Assembly: GCA_045538555.1 (NCBI GenBank)
Contig: JAZSRP010000021.1
Location: 17,006 to 81,005 of the forward strand
DNA: 64,000 nucleotides
Reading direction: 5' to 3'
Origin: Coliplasma sp045538555
GTDB taxonomy: Bacteria; Bacillota; Clostridia; Oscillospirales; CAG-382
Shown piece after piece: positions 17,997-27,381 of the stretch. Each line of letters begins with the position of its first letter. Within the stretch, counting starts at the first letter, position 1. The notes below the pieces were generated by a model. It worked only from the letters and a program-made list of their open reading frames with translations, was not told where the DNA came from and did not search any database. The position numbers and the translations under genes are program-made.

Positions 17997-18691
17997 AAAA
18001 ATACAGTTTGATGCCGTCTTCCTGTCTGATCTGCCAGTTCAACGGCTGTGCAGAGGGGCTTGGCGTATGCAGGAATTGCGTTTCTTACCTTCAGGAGCTG
18101 CTGGAGGAAAAATGCATCAACTGCGGAAAAACCGCCAATCTTTGCAAATGCGAAAACCCCGCAAAAGCAAGCTTTTTGTTCTTTTATCGCTCCCGTGTTT
18201 CAAAAATCGTTATACATACAATGAAAAACAGCGGAGATCCCCGTCTCGTATCCTTTGTGTGTGAGTTGATGATATCAAAAAGCGGGTTGAACCTCAATGA
18301 TATCGACACGGTCACCTTTGTGCCTCGCAGCAAAAGGGGAAAAATGAAATACGGCTATGATCAGGCGCAGATAATGGCGCAGTGCTTGTCACGGCTTTTG
18401 AAAATTCCGTTTGCTTGCACTATGGTTCGCAGGAGAGAGGGACAGCAAAAGCTTCTCACCGCAAAAGAACGGCATGAAACGATCAAAAACCGCTACATAG
18501 TATCAAAAAAGTTTTTGAATCAAAATTCGATACCAACAAGCGTGTTGCTGACGGATGACGTCTGCACTACGGGAATCACCCTCAACGCCTGCCGCAGCGC
18601 ATTGAGATCCAAATATCGGTTTGGTATCACACCCCTGGTGGCGGCAATGACCAACAACAAAACAAATTTGCTTTTGGGGGATAAAAAATGA
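17993..18691 (+). CDS. ComF family phosphoribosyltransferase-like protein
   Basis: 232 residues. N-terminal zinc-finger-like part with paired cysteines (CLIC, CRNC, CINCGK, CKC) followed by a PRTase fold: a VPRSKRGKMKYGYDQA segment and the LLTDDVCTTGITL PRPP-binding loop. ComF proteins support DNA uptake in competent bacteria, and in others likely DNA repair; lying between recD2 and repair genes fits DNA metabolism. Overlaps both neighbours by 4 nt. Confidence 0.9.
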   Translation: MKKYSLMPSSCLICQFNGCAEGLGVCRNCVSYLQELLEEKCINCGKTANLCKCENPAKASFLFFYRSRVSKIVIHTMKNSGDPRLVSFVCELMISKSGLNLNDIDTVTFVPRSKRGKMKYGYDQAQIMAQCLSRLLKIPFACTMVRRREGQQKLLTAKERHETIKNRYIVSKKFLNQNSIPTSVLLTDDVCTTGITLNACRSALRSKYRFGITPLVAAMTNNKTNLLLGDKK

Positions 18692-20739
18692 AAGAAGGCA
18701 TTTTCAGGATCAATGCAGGTCAGCTTTGCGTATCAATTTTACGTGATGGCGGCGGTGTTTCTCTCACGGGTGTCAGGGACAAAAAGACAAAAAAAAATTT
18801 TCTTTCCGTGAGCCGTCCTCTTTTTGGGCTGTTGGCAAGGTCGCAGCACAGCGACGACACTGTCAGAGTGGAGTCGGACAAGGGCTGGGACTGTGTTTTG
18901 TGTGAAAAGGCGGGAGATGACCACGTCATCCTTTTGTCAGGCAACAAATCTCTGCCACTGGTAACGGTGATACTCACTGCCCATACGTTTGAAAACAGGA
19001 TTCAGTGGAGCACACGCCTCATCAGCAACAACGAGGATTATTCGCTGTTTGAATGTGATTATCCCATCCTTTCCTTTGACAGCGGAAAAAACATACAGTT
19101 CTTTTCGCCAAACGGTCCCGGTGAGGTGTGGAGCAGTCTGGAGAATTGCAGATCCTGCCAGAATTATCCCTCCTACGGTGCCTCGATGCAGTACATGGCG
19201 TTTTGGAACCAAAAGACCCGTCGAGGGGTTTACTACGGAATGCACGATCCCTCGCCCGCATACAAAAAAATATATTTTGAAAAAAAAGAGGGCGAGGATT
19301 TTGTTACTTTAAAATCCGTCATGCCCCTTACGGATATTGACAGGGGCTCAAATTCGCAGACGCTTGCAGGAGACTGCGTGTGGCAGCTTTTTGACGGCGG
19401 ATGGTATGACGCCACTCTCATATACCGTGATTTTGTGTACAAATATGCCTCATGGATGCCCGCTGTTGATCAAAACGGACGGCTTGATACCCCCGATTGG
19501 ATGAAACAGGTCACCCACTGGTGGCGGGTACGTATGAAGGACGACGAGGACTATGTTGAGCAGATACTTGAGGCAAACAAGGATCTGGAATACCACAGCC
19601 CCGTGCATCTCTACGACTGGTTTGAGATCCCGTATGACAACGATTATCCCCATTATTTCCCCGCAAAAAAAGCGTTTTATACGGGTATGAAGCGCCTGCA
19701 GGACAACGGCGTGCTTGTGATGCCCTATATCAACGCTCGTCTTTGGGACACCAGAGACAGGGGGCTTGAGGATTTTGAGTGGACAAAAAAGGCATACCCA
19801 AACTGCACCAAAGACCGAAACGGCGAGCCGTTTATTGAAATTTACAGCTCAAAAGAGAGCGATGGAAGCAGTGTTCGAAATTCTATCATGTGCCCCTCCA
19901 CTGCGCTCTGGCAGGAAAAGGTGACGGAAATCGTTGATCGGCTTCTCAACGAGGTGGGAGTGGATGCGGTGTATATGGATCAGATTGCCGCCGCTCAGCC
20001 ATACCCCTGCGAAGACAGAACTCATATGCACCGCCCCGGAGGAGGTACGTGGTGGGTGGAGAGCTATTCCAATCTGCTGGATCACATAAACCGCATCAGG
20101 CCGCAGGAAAAGGCGCTTTCTACAGAGTGTACCGCAGAGCCGTTCATGAAGCACATGCAGGCATATCTGACCTGGTTGTGGGTGCACAATAATCAGGTGC
20201 CTGCTTTTGTTGCCATATATTCGGGATATGTCACCATGTTTGGGCGGAACTATTGCTACATGCCTTTTGATGATGACGAGGGCCAGAGAATTATGATTGC
20301 TCAATCTCTCACCTTTGGAGAACAGCTGGGCTGGAACGATCCATTGCTTTATCTGCAGATGAAGCACAAGGATTTTTATAAAAAATGCGTACACTCGCGT
20401 GAAAACTACGCAGATTATTTTTACAACGGAACCATTCTTGCTCCCATTGAGTTTGAGGATGATCTTCCCCCGATCCGTACCACTCGATGCAAGGAAGCAC
20501 GGTACGGGCTGGTGGAGCACAGCGCCTGCTTTTTCCAGCAGTGGCAGCGCAGGGACGGAAAAAAGCTTTTGGTTCTTGTCAACGCCGCGGAGGAAAAGGC
20601 AACCCTTTGTGTCAAGGGCGGACTTGAGGACGGTGAGTATACTTTTTTGGGTGATACCGAGAAAACCCTTTGTGTGATTGACGGAAAGGGAACCATGGAG
20701 GTTTTGCCCCTGTCCGTTAATTATTGCTTTGTAGATTGA
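18688..20739 (+). CDS. DUF6259 domain protein, glycoside-hydrolase-like
   Basis: 683 residues, no signal peptide, so cytoplasmic. An N-terminal beta-sandwich (about 1-260) precedes a TIM-barrel-like domain with candidate carboxylates in VDAVYMDQIAA and LSTECTAEPF, and a small C-terminal beta domain (VLVNAAEEKATL). The layout resembles GH31/GH36-clan enzymes and I assign it to the DUF6259 group. The substrate is unknown. It is an odd member of a DNA-repair operon, coupled by ATGA to comF. Confidence 0.7.
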   Translation: MKEGIFRINAGQLCVSILRDGGGVSLTGVRDKKTKKNFLSVSRPLFGLLARSQHSDDTVRVESDKGWDCVLCEKAGDDHVILLSGNKSLPLVTVILTAHTFENRIQWSTRLISNNEDYSLFECDYPILSFDSGKNIQFFSPNGPGEVWSSLENCRSCQNYPSYGASMQYMAFWNQKTRRGVYYGMHDPSPAYKKIYFEKKEGEDFVTLKSVMPLTDIDRGSNSQTLAGDCVWQLFDGGWYDATLIYRDFVYKYASWMPAVDQNGRLDTPDWMKQVTHWWRVRMKDDEDYVEQILEANKDLEYHSPVHLYDWFEIPYDNDYPHYFPAKKAFYTGMKRLQDNGVLVMPYINARLWDTRDRGLEDFEWTKKAYPNCTKDRNGEPFIEIYSSKESDGSSVRNSIMCPSTALWQEKVTEIVDRLLNEVGVDAVYMDQIAAAQPYPCEDRTHMHRPGGGTWWVESYSNLLDHINRIRPQEKALSTECTAEPFMKHMQAYLTWLWVHNNQVPAFVAIYSGYVTMFGRNYCYMPFDDDEGQRIMIAQSLTFGEQLGWNDPLLYLQMKHKDFYKKCVHSRENYADYFYNGTILAPIEFEDDLPPIRTTRCKEARYGLVEHSACFFQQWQRRDGKKLLVLVNAAEEKATLCVKGGLEDGEYTFLGDTEKTLCVIDGKGTMEVLPLSVNYCFVD

Positions 20740-20771
20740 AATTTGTGAAAAAACATTTTTGGAGAACATCC

Positions 20772-21335
20772 ATGCTGTTTCAGACATTCAGACCCGACAT
20801 GGCGTTTTATGACGTATATGCTCTCAACCCCGAGCTTTTGAACGAGCTGGGGGTGAAGGGTATTGTGTTTGATATTGACAACACGGTGGCACCATATGAG
20901 ATAGAGCGTCCCACTCAGGTGATGAAAGAATATTTTGCTTCTCTCAAAGCGGCCGGGTTTAAACTTGCATTTGTTTCCAACAACAAGGGAAACCGAGTAG
21001 TAACCTTTAACGAAAGCTTGGGGCTGTTTTATGTCTGCAAGGCAGGAAAGCCGTCGCCAAAAGGTATCAAGCGATGCATTGACCATTTTGAGCTGCCCAA
21101 GGAGGCGGTGCTGGCGGTGGGCGATCAGATATTCACGGATTGTATTGCCGCTCACAGAGCGGGGATCAGGTTTGCCATCGTCAAGCCCATTGAAAAGCAG
21201 GAAAGCGGATTTTTCAAGCTGAAGCGGTTTTTTGAGCGTCCCTTTGTGCGGGGGCTGAAATGGCTGACAGGCAGAGAAAAACGAGAAGATAAAAAAGAAA
21301 AAAAGGACAAAAAAGAAAGCAGGGAAAACAAATGA
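20772..21335 (+). CDS. YqeG family HAD IIIA-type phosphatase
   Basis: 187 residues from the ATG at 20772, which has GGAG upstream and matches the usual N-terminus (MLFQTFRPD); the longer frame from 20724 overlaps the previous gene and is less likely. HAD motifs: FDIDNTV (nucleophile DxD), VSNNKGN, a lysine in KPSPKG and VGDQIFTDC. A long Lys/Glu-rich tail ends the protein. Substrates of this phosphatase group are poorly defined. ATGA overlap with the next gene. Confidence 0.88.
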   Translation: MLFQTFRPDMAFYDVYALNPELLNELGVKGIVFDIDNTVAPYEIERPTQVMKEYFASLKAAGFKLAFVSNNKGNRVVTFNESLGLFYVCKAGKPSPKGIKRCIDHFELPKEAVLAVGDQIFTDCIAAHRAGIRFAIVKPIEKQESGFFKLKRFFERPFVRGLKWLTGREKREDKKEKKDKKESRENK

Positions 21336-22195
21336 GCGCAATTTTCGGTCCCGGAGGAAACTCACAGAGCTTTTATGACGCAGGAGGAAAAAGCACCCTG
21401 CAGGCCCCGCTTTTTGTGAGAAGAATGGGGCTTGATGCATACGAATATGAGGCAGGAAACGGGATCAGTGGCTCCCATGCTCTTTTTTCTGCCATCGGAG
21501 AGCAGGCAAAAACCAACGGTATCAAAATGTCGTTCCATACACCATATTTTATTTCGTTGTCATCAGTGGATGAGGAAAAACGTCTCAACAGCGTAGAGTA
21601 TCTCCGCGACAGTGCCATTGCCGCCGATCTGATGGGAGCGGGAGTTATGGTGGTTCATTGCGGCTCTGCTGCCAAGATTCCCCGTGAGACTGCCATGGAA
21701 TATGCCGCAGACACTCTGCAAAGAGCGGCAGAAATGCTGGAGGACGGCGGATACAAAGCAAAGCTGGGTATCGAAACCATGGGAAAGGTAAACCAGCTTG
21801 GCACGCTGGATGAGGTGCTTACGTTGTGCAGGATCAGCAGAAATTTTGTTCCCGTGGTGGATTTTGGGCATCTTAACGCAAGAGACAGGGGCGTGATATT
21901 CAACGCCGATGATTACAAGCGTATCTTTGACCGCATTTCCTCTGTACTGGGCGGTGAATACGCAGATGGTCTCCATTGCCATTTTTCAAAAATAATGTAT
22001 ACGGCGATGGGAGAAAAAAAGCATCTTACGTTTGAGGATGACGTATACGGCCCTCCCTTTGAGCCGTTGGCGGAAGCAATGGTCTCCTTGGGAGTTTCGC
22101 CAACCATCATCTGTGAGTCTGCAGGCACTCAGACCGAGGATGCACTGTATATGAAAAAATGCTATGAAGAAACAAAAAACACCGCTTCGGTGTGA
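21332..22195 (+). CDS. Endonuclease IV-like (Nfo/AP endonuclease 2 family) TIM-barrel protein
   Basis: 287 residues with zinc-ligand motifs of the endonuclease IV family: HTPYF, VVHCG, IETMGK, DFGHLNA, LHCHFSK and a final ICES. In bona fide Nfo this cuts 5' of abasic sites in base excision repair, and neighbouring recD2 and ligA support that role. A member of a related sugar-isomerase-type barrel family cannot be excluded from motifs alone, but the metal ligands match in order. Confidence 0.83.
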   Translation: MSAIFGPGGNSQSFYDAGGKSTLQAPLFVRRMGLDAYEYEAGNGISGSHALFSAIGEQAKTNGIKMSFHTPYFISLSSVDEEKRLNSVEYLRDSAIAADLMGAGVMVVHCGSAAKIPRETAMEYAADTLQRAAEMLEDGGYKAKLGIETMGKVNQLGTLDEVLTLCRISRNFVPVVDFGHLNARDRGVIFNADDYKRIFDRISSVLGGEYADGLHCHFSKIMYTAMGEKKHLTFEDDVYGPPFEPLAEAMVSLGVSPTIICESAGTQTEDALYMKKCYEETKNTASV

Positions 22196-22883
22196 TATTA
22201 CAAAAAAGATTTTTGCCCCCAGAGGGCTGATGTTGTGCATAAAAATTTTTGTTTGCCTGGGACTTGTATTTGCGGTTGTTCTTTGCTCCTGCAATATCAC
22301 GGTGCTGCTGAGCGCAGAAAGATACCGATTGGATTTTTATGAGGCAACCGAGCTTCGTGCCGATTGCATCATCGTGCTTGGTGCAGGGCTTGACAAGGAG
22401 GGGAATCCCTCTGTGGTGCTGAGGGATCGGTTGGAGACTGCGTATCGGCTTTTTGAAAAAGGAGCGTCCGACAGATTGCTTGTCAGCGGAGACCACGGCA
22501 GTGAGAACTACGACGAATCCAACGCCATGAAGGACTTTTTGGCAAAAAAGGGTGTGGACAGAGACGTGATCTTTGCAGATCATGCAGGTTTTTCCACCTA
22601 TGACACCATGTATCGTGCAAGAGAGGTATTTGAAGCAAAACGGGTGATCATCGTCACTCAGGATTTTCATCTCTCCCGTGCGGTGTATATTGCACGTGCG
22701 CTGGGATTGGAGGCATACGGTGTCTCCGCAGACAGCAGCAGATACTCTGCCAAAGTTTTGTATGAGCTGAGGGAGACTGCCGCAAGAGGCGCTTATTTGC
22801 TAAAAGCAATATTCAAGCCCAAGCCCACCTATCTCGGGCCGGCAATACCATTGAGCGGAAGCGGTTCCGCCACAGACGGTTGA
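22164..22883 (+). CDS. YdcF/SanA family DUF218 membrane protein
   Basis: 239 residues; an N-terminal membrane helix (about 22-45) and an extracytoplasmic DUF218 domain: CIIVLGAGL, LLVSGDHG, FSTYDTMYRA and TQDFHLSRAVYIA. SanA-like members affect envelope integrity; the catalytic role is unsettled. The start overlaps the preceding gene by 32 nt. Confidence 0.85.
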   Translation: MKKQKTPLRCDITKKIFAPRGLMLCIKIFVCLGLVFAVVLCSCNITVLLSAERYRLDFYEATELRADCIIVLGAGLDKEGNPSVVLRDRLETAYRLFEKGASDRLLVSGDHGSENYDESNAMKDFLAKKGVDRDVIFADHAGFSTYDTMYRAREVFEAKRVIIVTQDFHLSRAVYIARALGLEAYGVSADSSRYSAKVLYELRETAARGAYLLKAIFKPKPTYLGPAIPLSGSGSATDG

Positions 22884-22899
22884 AAGGAAATTGGAATTT

Positions 22900-23862
22900 A
22901 TGAAATTTGATGAGCTTACAGTACACACCACCACCTCGGGAAGCGAGGCGGTATCGGGAGTTTTGTTTTCCCAGGGGGTCACCTGCTTTTCTGTGGAGGA
23001 TCCCAGAGATCTTGACGAGCTGTTGAGCTCGGGAGCAGTGCCCATTGACTACGTGGAGGAGGGCTTGCTGCGTGATGACGGGGACGTTATCGTGCGGATA
23101 TATCTTGCTCAGAACGAGCAGGGAGCCATTCAGCGCGAGGGAATACTGGCAGGGCTCAAAAAGCTGAAAAACGATTGCGGCGACTGGGTAGGCACTTTGG
23201 AAACAAACCTTTCCGTCACCGACGAAAAGGACTGGGAAAACAACTGGAAGCAGTTTTTTCACCCGCTGTATATCGGTCAAAACTTTTTGGTGATGCCCTC
23301 CTGGGAGAAATGCGATCCCGACGGCAGAACAGTCATTGAGATCGATCCCGCCTCATCGTTTGGAACAGGCAGACACGAAACCACAGCTCTTTGCCTTGAG
23401 GCGATGGAAGGGTTTGATCTGCAGGACAAAAAGGTGCTTGACATGGGCTGCGGAAGCGGAATATTGGGTATCGGTGCAGCAAAGCTGGGAGCGTCACGGG
23501 TCGACTGTATCGACATTGATCAAAACGCTTCACGCATTGCAAACGAAAACGGCGAGAAAAACGGGATTTCCACAGCTGTCATGGAGGCGGAGTGCGGAAA
23601 CGTTCTCACTGACAAATCGCTTTGGGACAAGGTTGCCGCAGGCGGCTATGATCTGATTCTTGCCAACATTGTGGCGGATGTTATCAGTGAGATGCTTCCA
23701 CTGTTTTTCAGCTGCCTGAAGGATGACGGAAACCTGATCTGCTCGGGCATCATCAAGCCCAGACAGGATTTTGTGCTGGATGCGCTGGAATCCAATGGGT
23801 TCTGTGTAAAAGAAATACGTGAAAGAAACGAATGGGTGGCGATAGTTTGTCAGAAAAAATAA
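22900..23862 (+). CDS. prmA: Ribosomal protein L11 methyltransferase
   Basis: 320 residues, ATG at 22900 with GAAAGGAAA upstream (an in-frame TTG at 22891 is less likely). Methylates ribosomal protein L11 using SAM. An N-terminal substrate-binding ferredoxin-like domain precedes a Rossmann methyltransferase with VLDMGCGSGILGIGA (SAM loop), CIDIDQNA and LANIVADV. The C-terminal 31 nt overlap ligA. Confidence 0.93.
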   Translation: MKFDELTVHTTTSGSEAVSGVLFSQGVTCFSVEDPRDLDELLSSGAVPIDYVEEGLLRDDGDVIVRIYLAQNEQGAIQREGILAGLKKLKNDCGDWVGTLETNLSVTDEKDWENNWKQFFHPLYIGQNFLVMPSWEKCDPDGRTVIEIDPASSFGTGRHETTALCLEAMEGFDLQDKKVLDMGCGSGILGIGAAKLGASRVDCIDIDQNASRIANENGEKNGISTAVMEAECGNVLTDKSLWDKVAAGGYDLILANIVADVISEMLPLFFSCLKDDGNLICSGIIKPRQDFVLDALESNGFCVKEIRERNEWVAIVCQKK

Positions 23863-25838
23863 GAGAAGAGATGCGCCGGCTTGAGAGCATGCTGGTTTAT
23901 CATTCAAAGCTATATTATGAACAGGACGACCCCGAGATAAGCGACGAGGAGTACGACCGTCTTTTTGCGCGGCTTGCGGCGTTGGAAAAAGAATTTCCTC
24001 AGCTTGCGTCGCCAAATTCGCCTACCCAAAGAGTGGGCGGCAAGGTGTCCGAAAAATTTGAAAAAGTAAAGCACGAGGTTCCTATGGACTCCTTTGGAGA
24101 TATTTTTTCCGAGGAGGAGACAGAGGAGTTTGTCAACAAAATTTTGGAGTCGTATCCGGATGCGGATTTTGTGGTGGAGCAAAAATTTGATGGACTCTCC
24201 GTGTCATTGGAATACGAAAACGGATTGCTGAAGCGAGGCCTCACACGAGGCGACGGTATCTTTGGCGAGGACGTGACCGAAAACGTAAAAACCATCAAAA
24301 ACGTGCCCATAAAACTGACTCGTGACGTAGAAAAGCTCATTGTCAGAGGAGAGGTTTTTATGCCTCGTCGTGTGTTTGCGCGGCTCAATGAGAAGCGTGA
24401 TGCACTTGGGGAAAAAACTTTTGCAAACCCGCGCAATGCCGCAGCGGGCTCACTGCGGCAGCTGGATTCTGCTCTTTGTGCATCCCGGGGACTGCAGATG
24501 GTTATTTTCAATATGCAGGTGTTCAGCGAGGGGATTCCGGAGAGGCACAGCGATTCCCTAAAGGTTTTGGAGGAGCTGGGATTTTTTGTTTCACCGGTGA
24601 GAAATATATGCAAAAATGCTCTTGAGGTGACAGAGGCGGTGCACAGTATAGGAAACGCCCGAAAAGATATGCCCTATGATACCGACGGAGCTGTCATCAA
24701 GGTGGATTCGCGCTCGGTTCGAAAAATGCTGGGCAGCACATCGGCCGCTCCCAGATGGGCGATCGCATACAAATTTCCCGCAGAGATTGCCGCCACGGTT
24801 TTGAGAGATATCGAGATACAGGTGGGCAGAACGGGAGTGCTGACTCCCAGGGCACGGCTTGACCCCGTGCGGATATCGGGCTCCACCGTTACCTACGCAA
24901 CCCTGCACAATATCGATTTTATACGCCAGCTTGACGTGAGAATCGGTGACACCGTCAGGGTTCGCAAGGCAGGTGAAATTATTCCCGAGATCGTGGAGGT
25001 GGTGTTGGAAAACAGACCCGCGGGCACAGCGGAGTTTGTTATGCCATCATGCTGCCCTGTTTGCGGACATCCCGTCACCCGAAAGGAAGGAGAGGCGGCA
25101 ACCCGATGCACAAACCCCGATTGCTCGGGACAGGTGTTGCGAAAAATACTTCATTTTGTATCCAGAAGTGGAATGAATATTGACAATCTGGGCGAAAGTG
25201 TGGTATCACAGCTTGTGAGCAGCGGATTGGCGGAGGACGTGTCAGATCTTTATTATCTGAAAAAAGAGGACATTTCGCCTCTTGACCGAATGGGTGACAA
25301 GAGTGCGCAAAATATTGTTGATTCCATCGAAAAAAGCAAAGAGGCAGGACTTGCCTCTCTGTTGTCTGCCCTGGGCATACGCCATATCGGGGAAAAAGCC
25401 GCCATAACCCTTGCGGCAAGGTTCAAAACCGTGTATGCAGTGATGGAGGCTACCGAGGAGGAACTGATGTCGGTGGATGACATCGGTCAGGAAAGTGCGG
25501 TATCGGTGGCAGAGTTTTTTGGCAGAAGTGAGACAAAAGAGACTGTCAGGCGGCTTGCGGAGGCGGGAGTGTGTATGAAAAATACTGCCGCAGAATCCGG
25601 TGATGCTCTTGCGGGTCTGATCTTTGTGGTGACGGGAACGCTTCCCACACTGTCCCGCACCGACGCAGAAAACCTGATCCGTGCCCACGGGGGCAATGCC
25701 TCCGGCTCGGTTTCAAAAAAGACCTCCTTTTTGCTGTGCGGAGAAAATCCCGGAAGCAAGCTCACAAAAGCACAGACACTGGGAATCCCTGTCATTGACG
25801 AAGCAGAGCTGAAAAAAATGATTGAAAACAAAAAATAA
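23832..25838 (+). CDS. ligA: NAD-dependent DNA ligase LigA
   Basis: Seals nicks in replication and repair. 668 residues, full length. N-terminal Ia domain (YYEQDDPEISDEEYD), nucleotidyltransferase with the adenylated lysine Lys118 in EQKFDGL, OB fold, the four-cysteine zinc finger (CPVCGHP ... RCTNPDC), HhH region and a BRCT domain near the end (IFVVTGTLPTLSR). The start is uncertain between ATG 23832 and TTG 23847, since no clear ribosome site precedes either. Last gene of the repair operon. Confidence 0.95.
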   Translation: MGGDSLSEKIREEMRRLESMLVYHSKLYYEQDDPEISDEEYDRLFARLAALEKEFPQLASPNSPTQRVGGKVSEKFEKVKHEVPMDSFGDIFSEEETEEFVNKILESYPDADFVVEQKFDGLSVSLEYENGLLKRGLTRGDGIFGEDVTENVKTIKNVPIKLTRDVEKLIVRGEVFMPRRVFARLNEKRDALGEKTFANPRNAAAGSLRQLDSALCASRGLQMVIFNMQVFSEGIPERHSDSLKVLEELGFFVSPVRNICKNALEVTEAVHSIGNARKDMPYDTDGAVIKVDSRSVRKMLGSTSAAPRWAIAYKFPAEIAATVLRDIEIQVGRTGVLTPRARLDPVRISGSTVTYATLHNIDFIRQLDVRIGDTVRVRKAGEIIPEIVEVVLENRPAGTAEFVMPSCCPVCGHPVTRKEGEAATRCTNPDCSGQVLRKILHFVSRSGMNIDNLGESVVSQLVSSGLAEDVSDLYYLKKEDISPLDRMGDKSAQNIVDSIEKSKEAGLASLLSALGIRHIGEKAAITLAARFKTVYAVMEATEEELMSVDDIGQESAVSVAEFFGRSETKETVRRLAEAGVCMKNTAAESGDALAGLIFVVTGTLPTLSRTDAENLIRAHGGNASGSVSKKTSFLLCGENPGSKLTKAQTLGIPVIDEAELKKMIENKK

Positions 25839-25860
25839 AAAAACAAAAAAGGAGACAATT

Positions 25861-27231
25861 ATGGATTACAAAACACTTTCTGTAAGCGAAACAGCCGAAA
25901 TTGTGGTCTGCGGAGGAGGAACCGCAGGAGCGTTTGCGGCAATTGCCGCAGCAGAGATGGGCAGGGACGTTCTTATCATTGAGCAGCTCGGCTCTCTTGG
26001 CGGTACCGCCACAAACGGGCTTGTCACACCTGTAATGCACACACATATTGACTCCAACCCCCAGTGCTCCTATATTGCAGGCAAGGTGCGTGACCGTCTG
26101 TTTGAGCTGGGCGGATGTGATGCAAGCGGCGCAAGATTTGACCCGCTTTTGCTCAAATTTGTTGTTGAGGAGCTCTGCGTAAAGGCGGGAGTGAGATTTT
26201 TGTATCACACCTTTATTGCAGACGTGGTGAGAGACGGGTCAAGTATCGATTCCATCGTGGTCTGCAACAAGGGCGGCTTGTCACTTGTAAAAGCAAAATA
26301 TTTTATTGACTGCACAGGTGATGCCGACGTGACGGTTTTTGCAGGTGCAGGATACACAAAGGGCAACCCGGATACAGGCAAAAACCAGCCCGTTTCACTG
26401 CGATATATCATCTCCGGCGTGGACATCCCCAAGTTTGGCGCTTTTCTCAACAATGAGGTGCAGCGCACAGGCGTCAACAGCGCCTGCAGCTATTGGGACG
26501 GAAATATATACGCCGCTTGCTGTGCCGGCGGAACCTGGACGCTGGATGATCTTTTCTTCCGTGCAATCGATGCGGGCGATCTGAAGGAGCTGGACAAGGC
26601 GTACTGGCAGATGTTTGGTATCCCCGGACGCAAGGACAGTCTGGCATTCAACAACCCTGAGTTTTTTGACGATAACGACGCCACTTCGGCAGCAGATATG
26701 AGCAAGATCCAGCTCATCGGAAAAGAAGCGATCTTGCGTCAGCTGAATTTTTATAAAAAATATTTTGAGGGATTTGACAACGCGTATATTGCTGAGATTT
26801 CTGCCATTGTGGGTATCCGTGAGAGCCGCAATGCAGAGACAGAGTACGTACTCACAGCAGGCGACCTGCTGTCCCGCAAAAAGTTTGAGGATATGTTCTG
26901 CCAGTCCAATTATCCCGTTGATATCCACGGAAAACAGCTCAATTTTGATGCAAGTCTGTTCAAACCCGTGGATGATGGCAAGCCCTGGTATGAGATTCCT
27001 TACCGCTCTCTGGTGGTCAAGGGCGTGGACAACCTGTTTGTGGCAGGCAGATGCTTGGGAGCCGAATTTTTGGCGCAGAGCAGTCTGAGAGTTCAGCAGT
27101 CAGTGCGTTCATCCGGTGAGGCGGCAGGTATTGCGGCGGCAATGGCTATCGAAAAGAATACACTGCCCCGTGACCTCAACGGTGCCGAGGTACGTGACAT
27201 CATGATTTCCAAGGGCGCAGTTTATGCGTAA
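25861..27231 (+). CDS. FAD-dependent oxidoreductase (FAD_oxidored family)
   Basis: 456 residues from ATG 25861 with AAAGGAG upstream. The N-terminal dinucleotide motif CGGGTAGAFAAIAAAE, the following acidic residue (LIIEQ) and the LGGTATNGLV segment identify a glucose-inhibited-division-A-like FAD fold of the FAD-dependent oxidoreductase family; the C-terminus again has the LFVAGRCLGAE return strand. The substrate is unknown; such enzymes often act on carbohydrates or fumarate-like compounds. Terminator follows. Confidence 0.85.
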   Translation: MDYKTLSVSETAEIVVCGGGTAGAFAAIAAAEMGRDVLIIEQLGSLGGTATNGLVTPVMHTHIDSNPQCSYIAGKVRDRLFELGGCDASGARFDPLLLKFVVEELCVKAGVRFLYHTFIADVVRDGSSIDSIVVCNKGGLSLVKAKYFIDCTGDADVTVFAGAGYTKGNPDTGKNQPVSLRYIISGVDIPKFGAFLNNEVQRTGVNSACSYWDGNIYAACCAGGTWTLDDLFFRAIDAGDLKELDKAYWQMFGIPGRKDSLAFNNPEFFDDNDATSAADMSKIQLIGKEAILRQLNFYKKYFEGFDNAYIAEISAIVGIRESRNAETEYVLTAGDLLSRKKFEDMFCQSNYPVDIHGKQLNFDASLFKPVDDGKPWYEIPYRSLVVKGVDNLFVAGRCLGAEFLAQSSLRVQQSVRSSGEAAGIAAAMAIEKNTLPRDLNGAEVRDIMISKGAVYA

Positions 27232-27270
27232 AAACGTTTTTTTGAAAAAATAAAAACAACCCCAACAATA

Positions 27271-27310
27271 AAAAAGAACAGAGGACAAAAAAGGTTCTCT
27301 GTTCTTTTTT
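27271..27310 (+). terminator. Terminator after the FAD oxidoreductase
   Basis: AAAGAACAGAG / CTCTGTTCTTT stem with A-rich loop and a T run. Confidence 0.85.
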
Positions 27311-27381
27311 GATCCCTGTGTATTATTTTCTGCCTTTTGCGGAAAAATAAGGTCATAAAAAAGGCAGGAGGAAAAAATTTT

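Noticed and set aside
19849..20787. Minus-strand open frame inside the DUF6259 gene
   Set aside because: Shadow frame; no family resemblance and fully inside a convincing gene.
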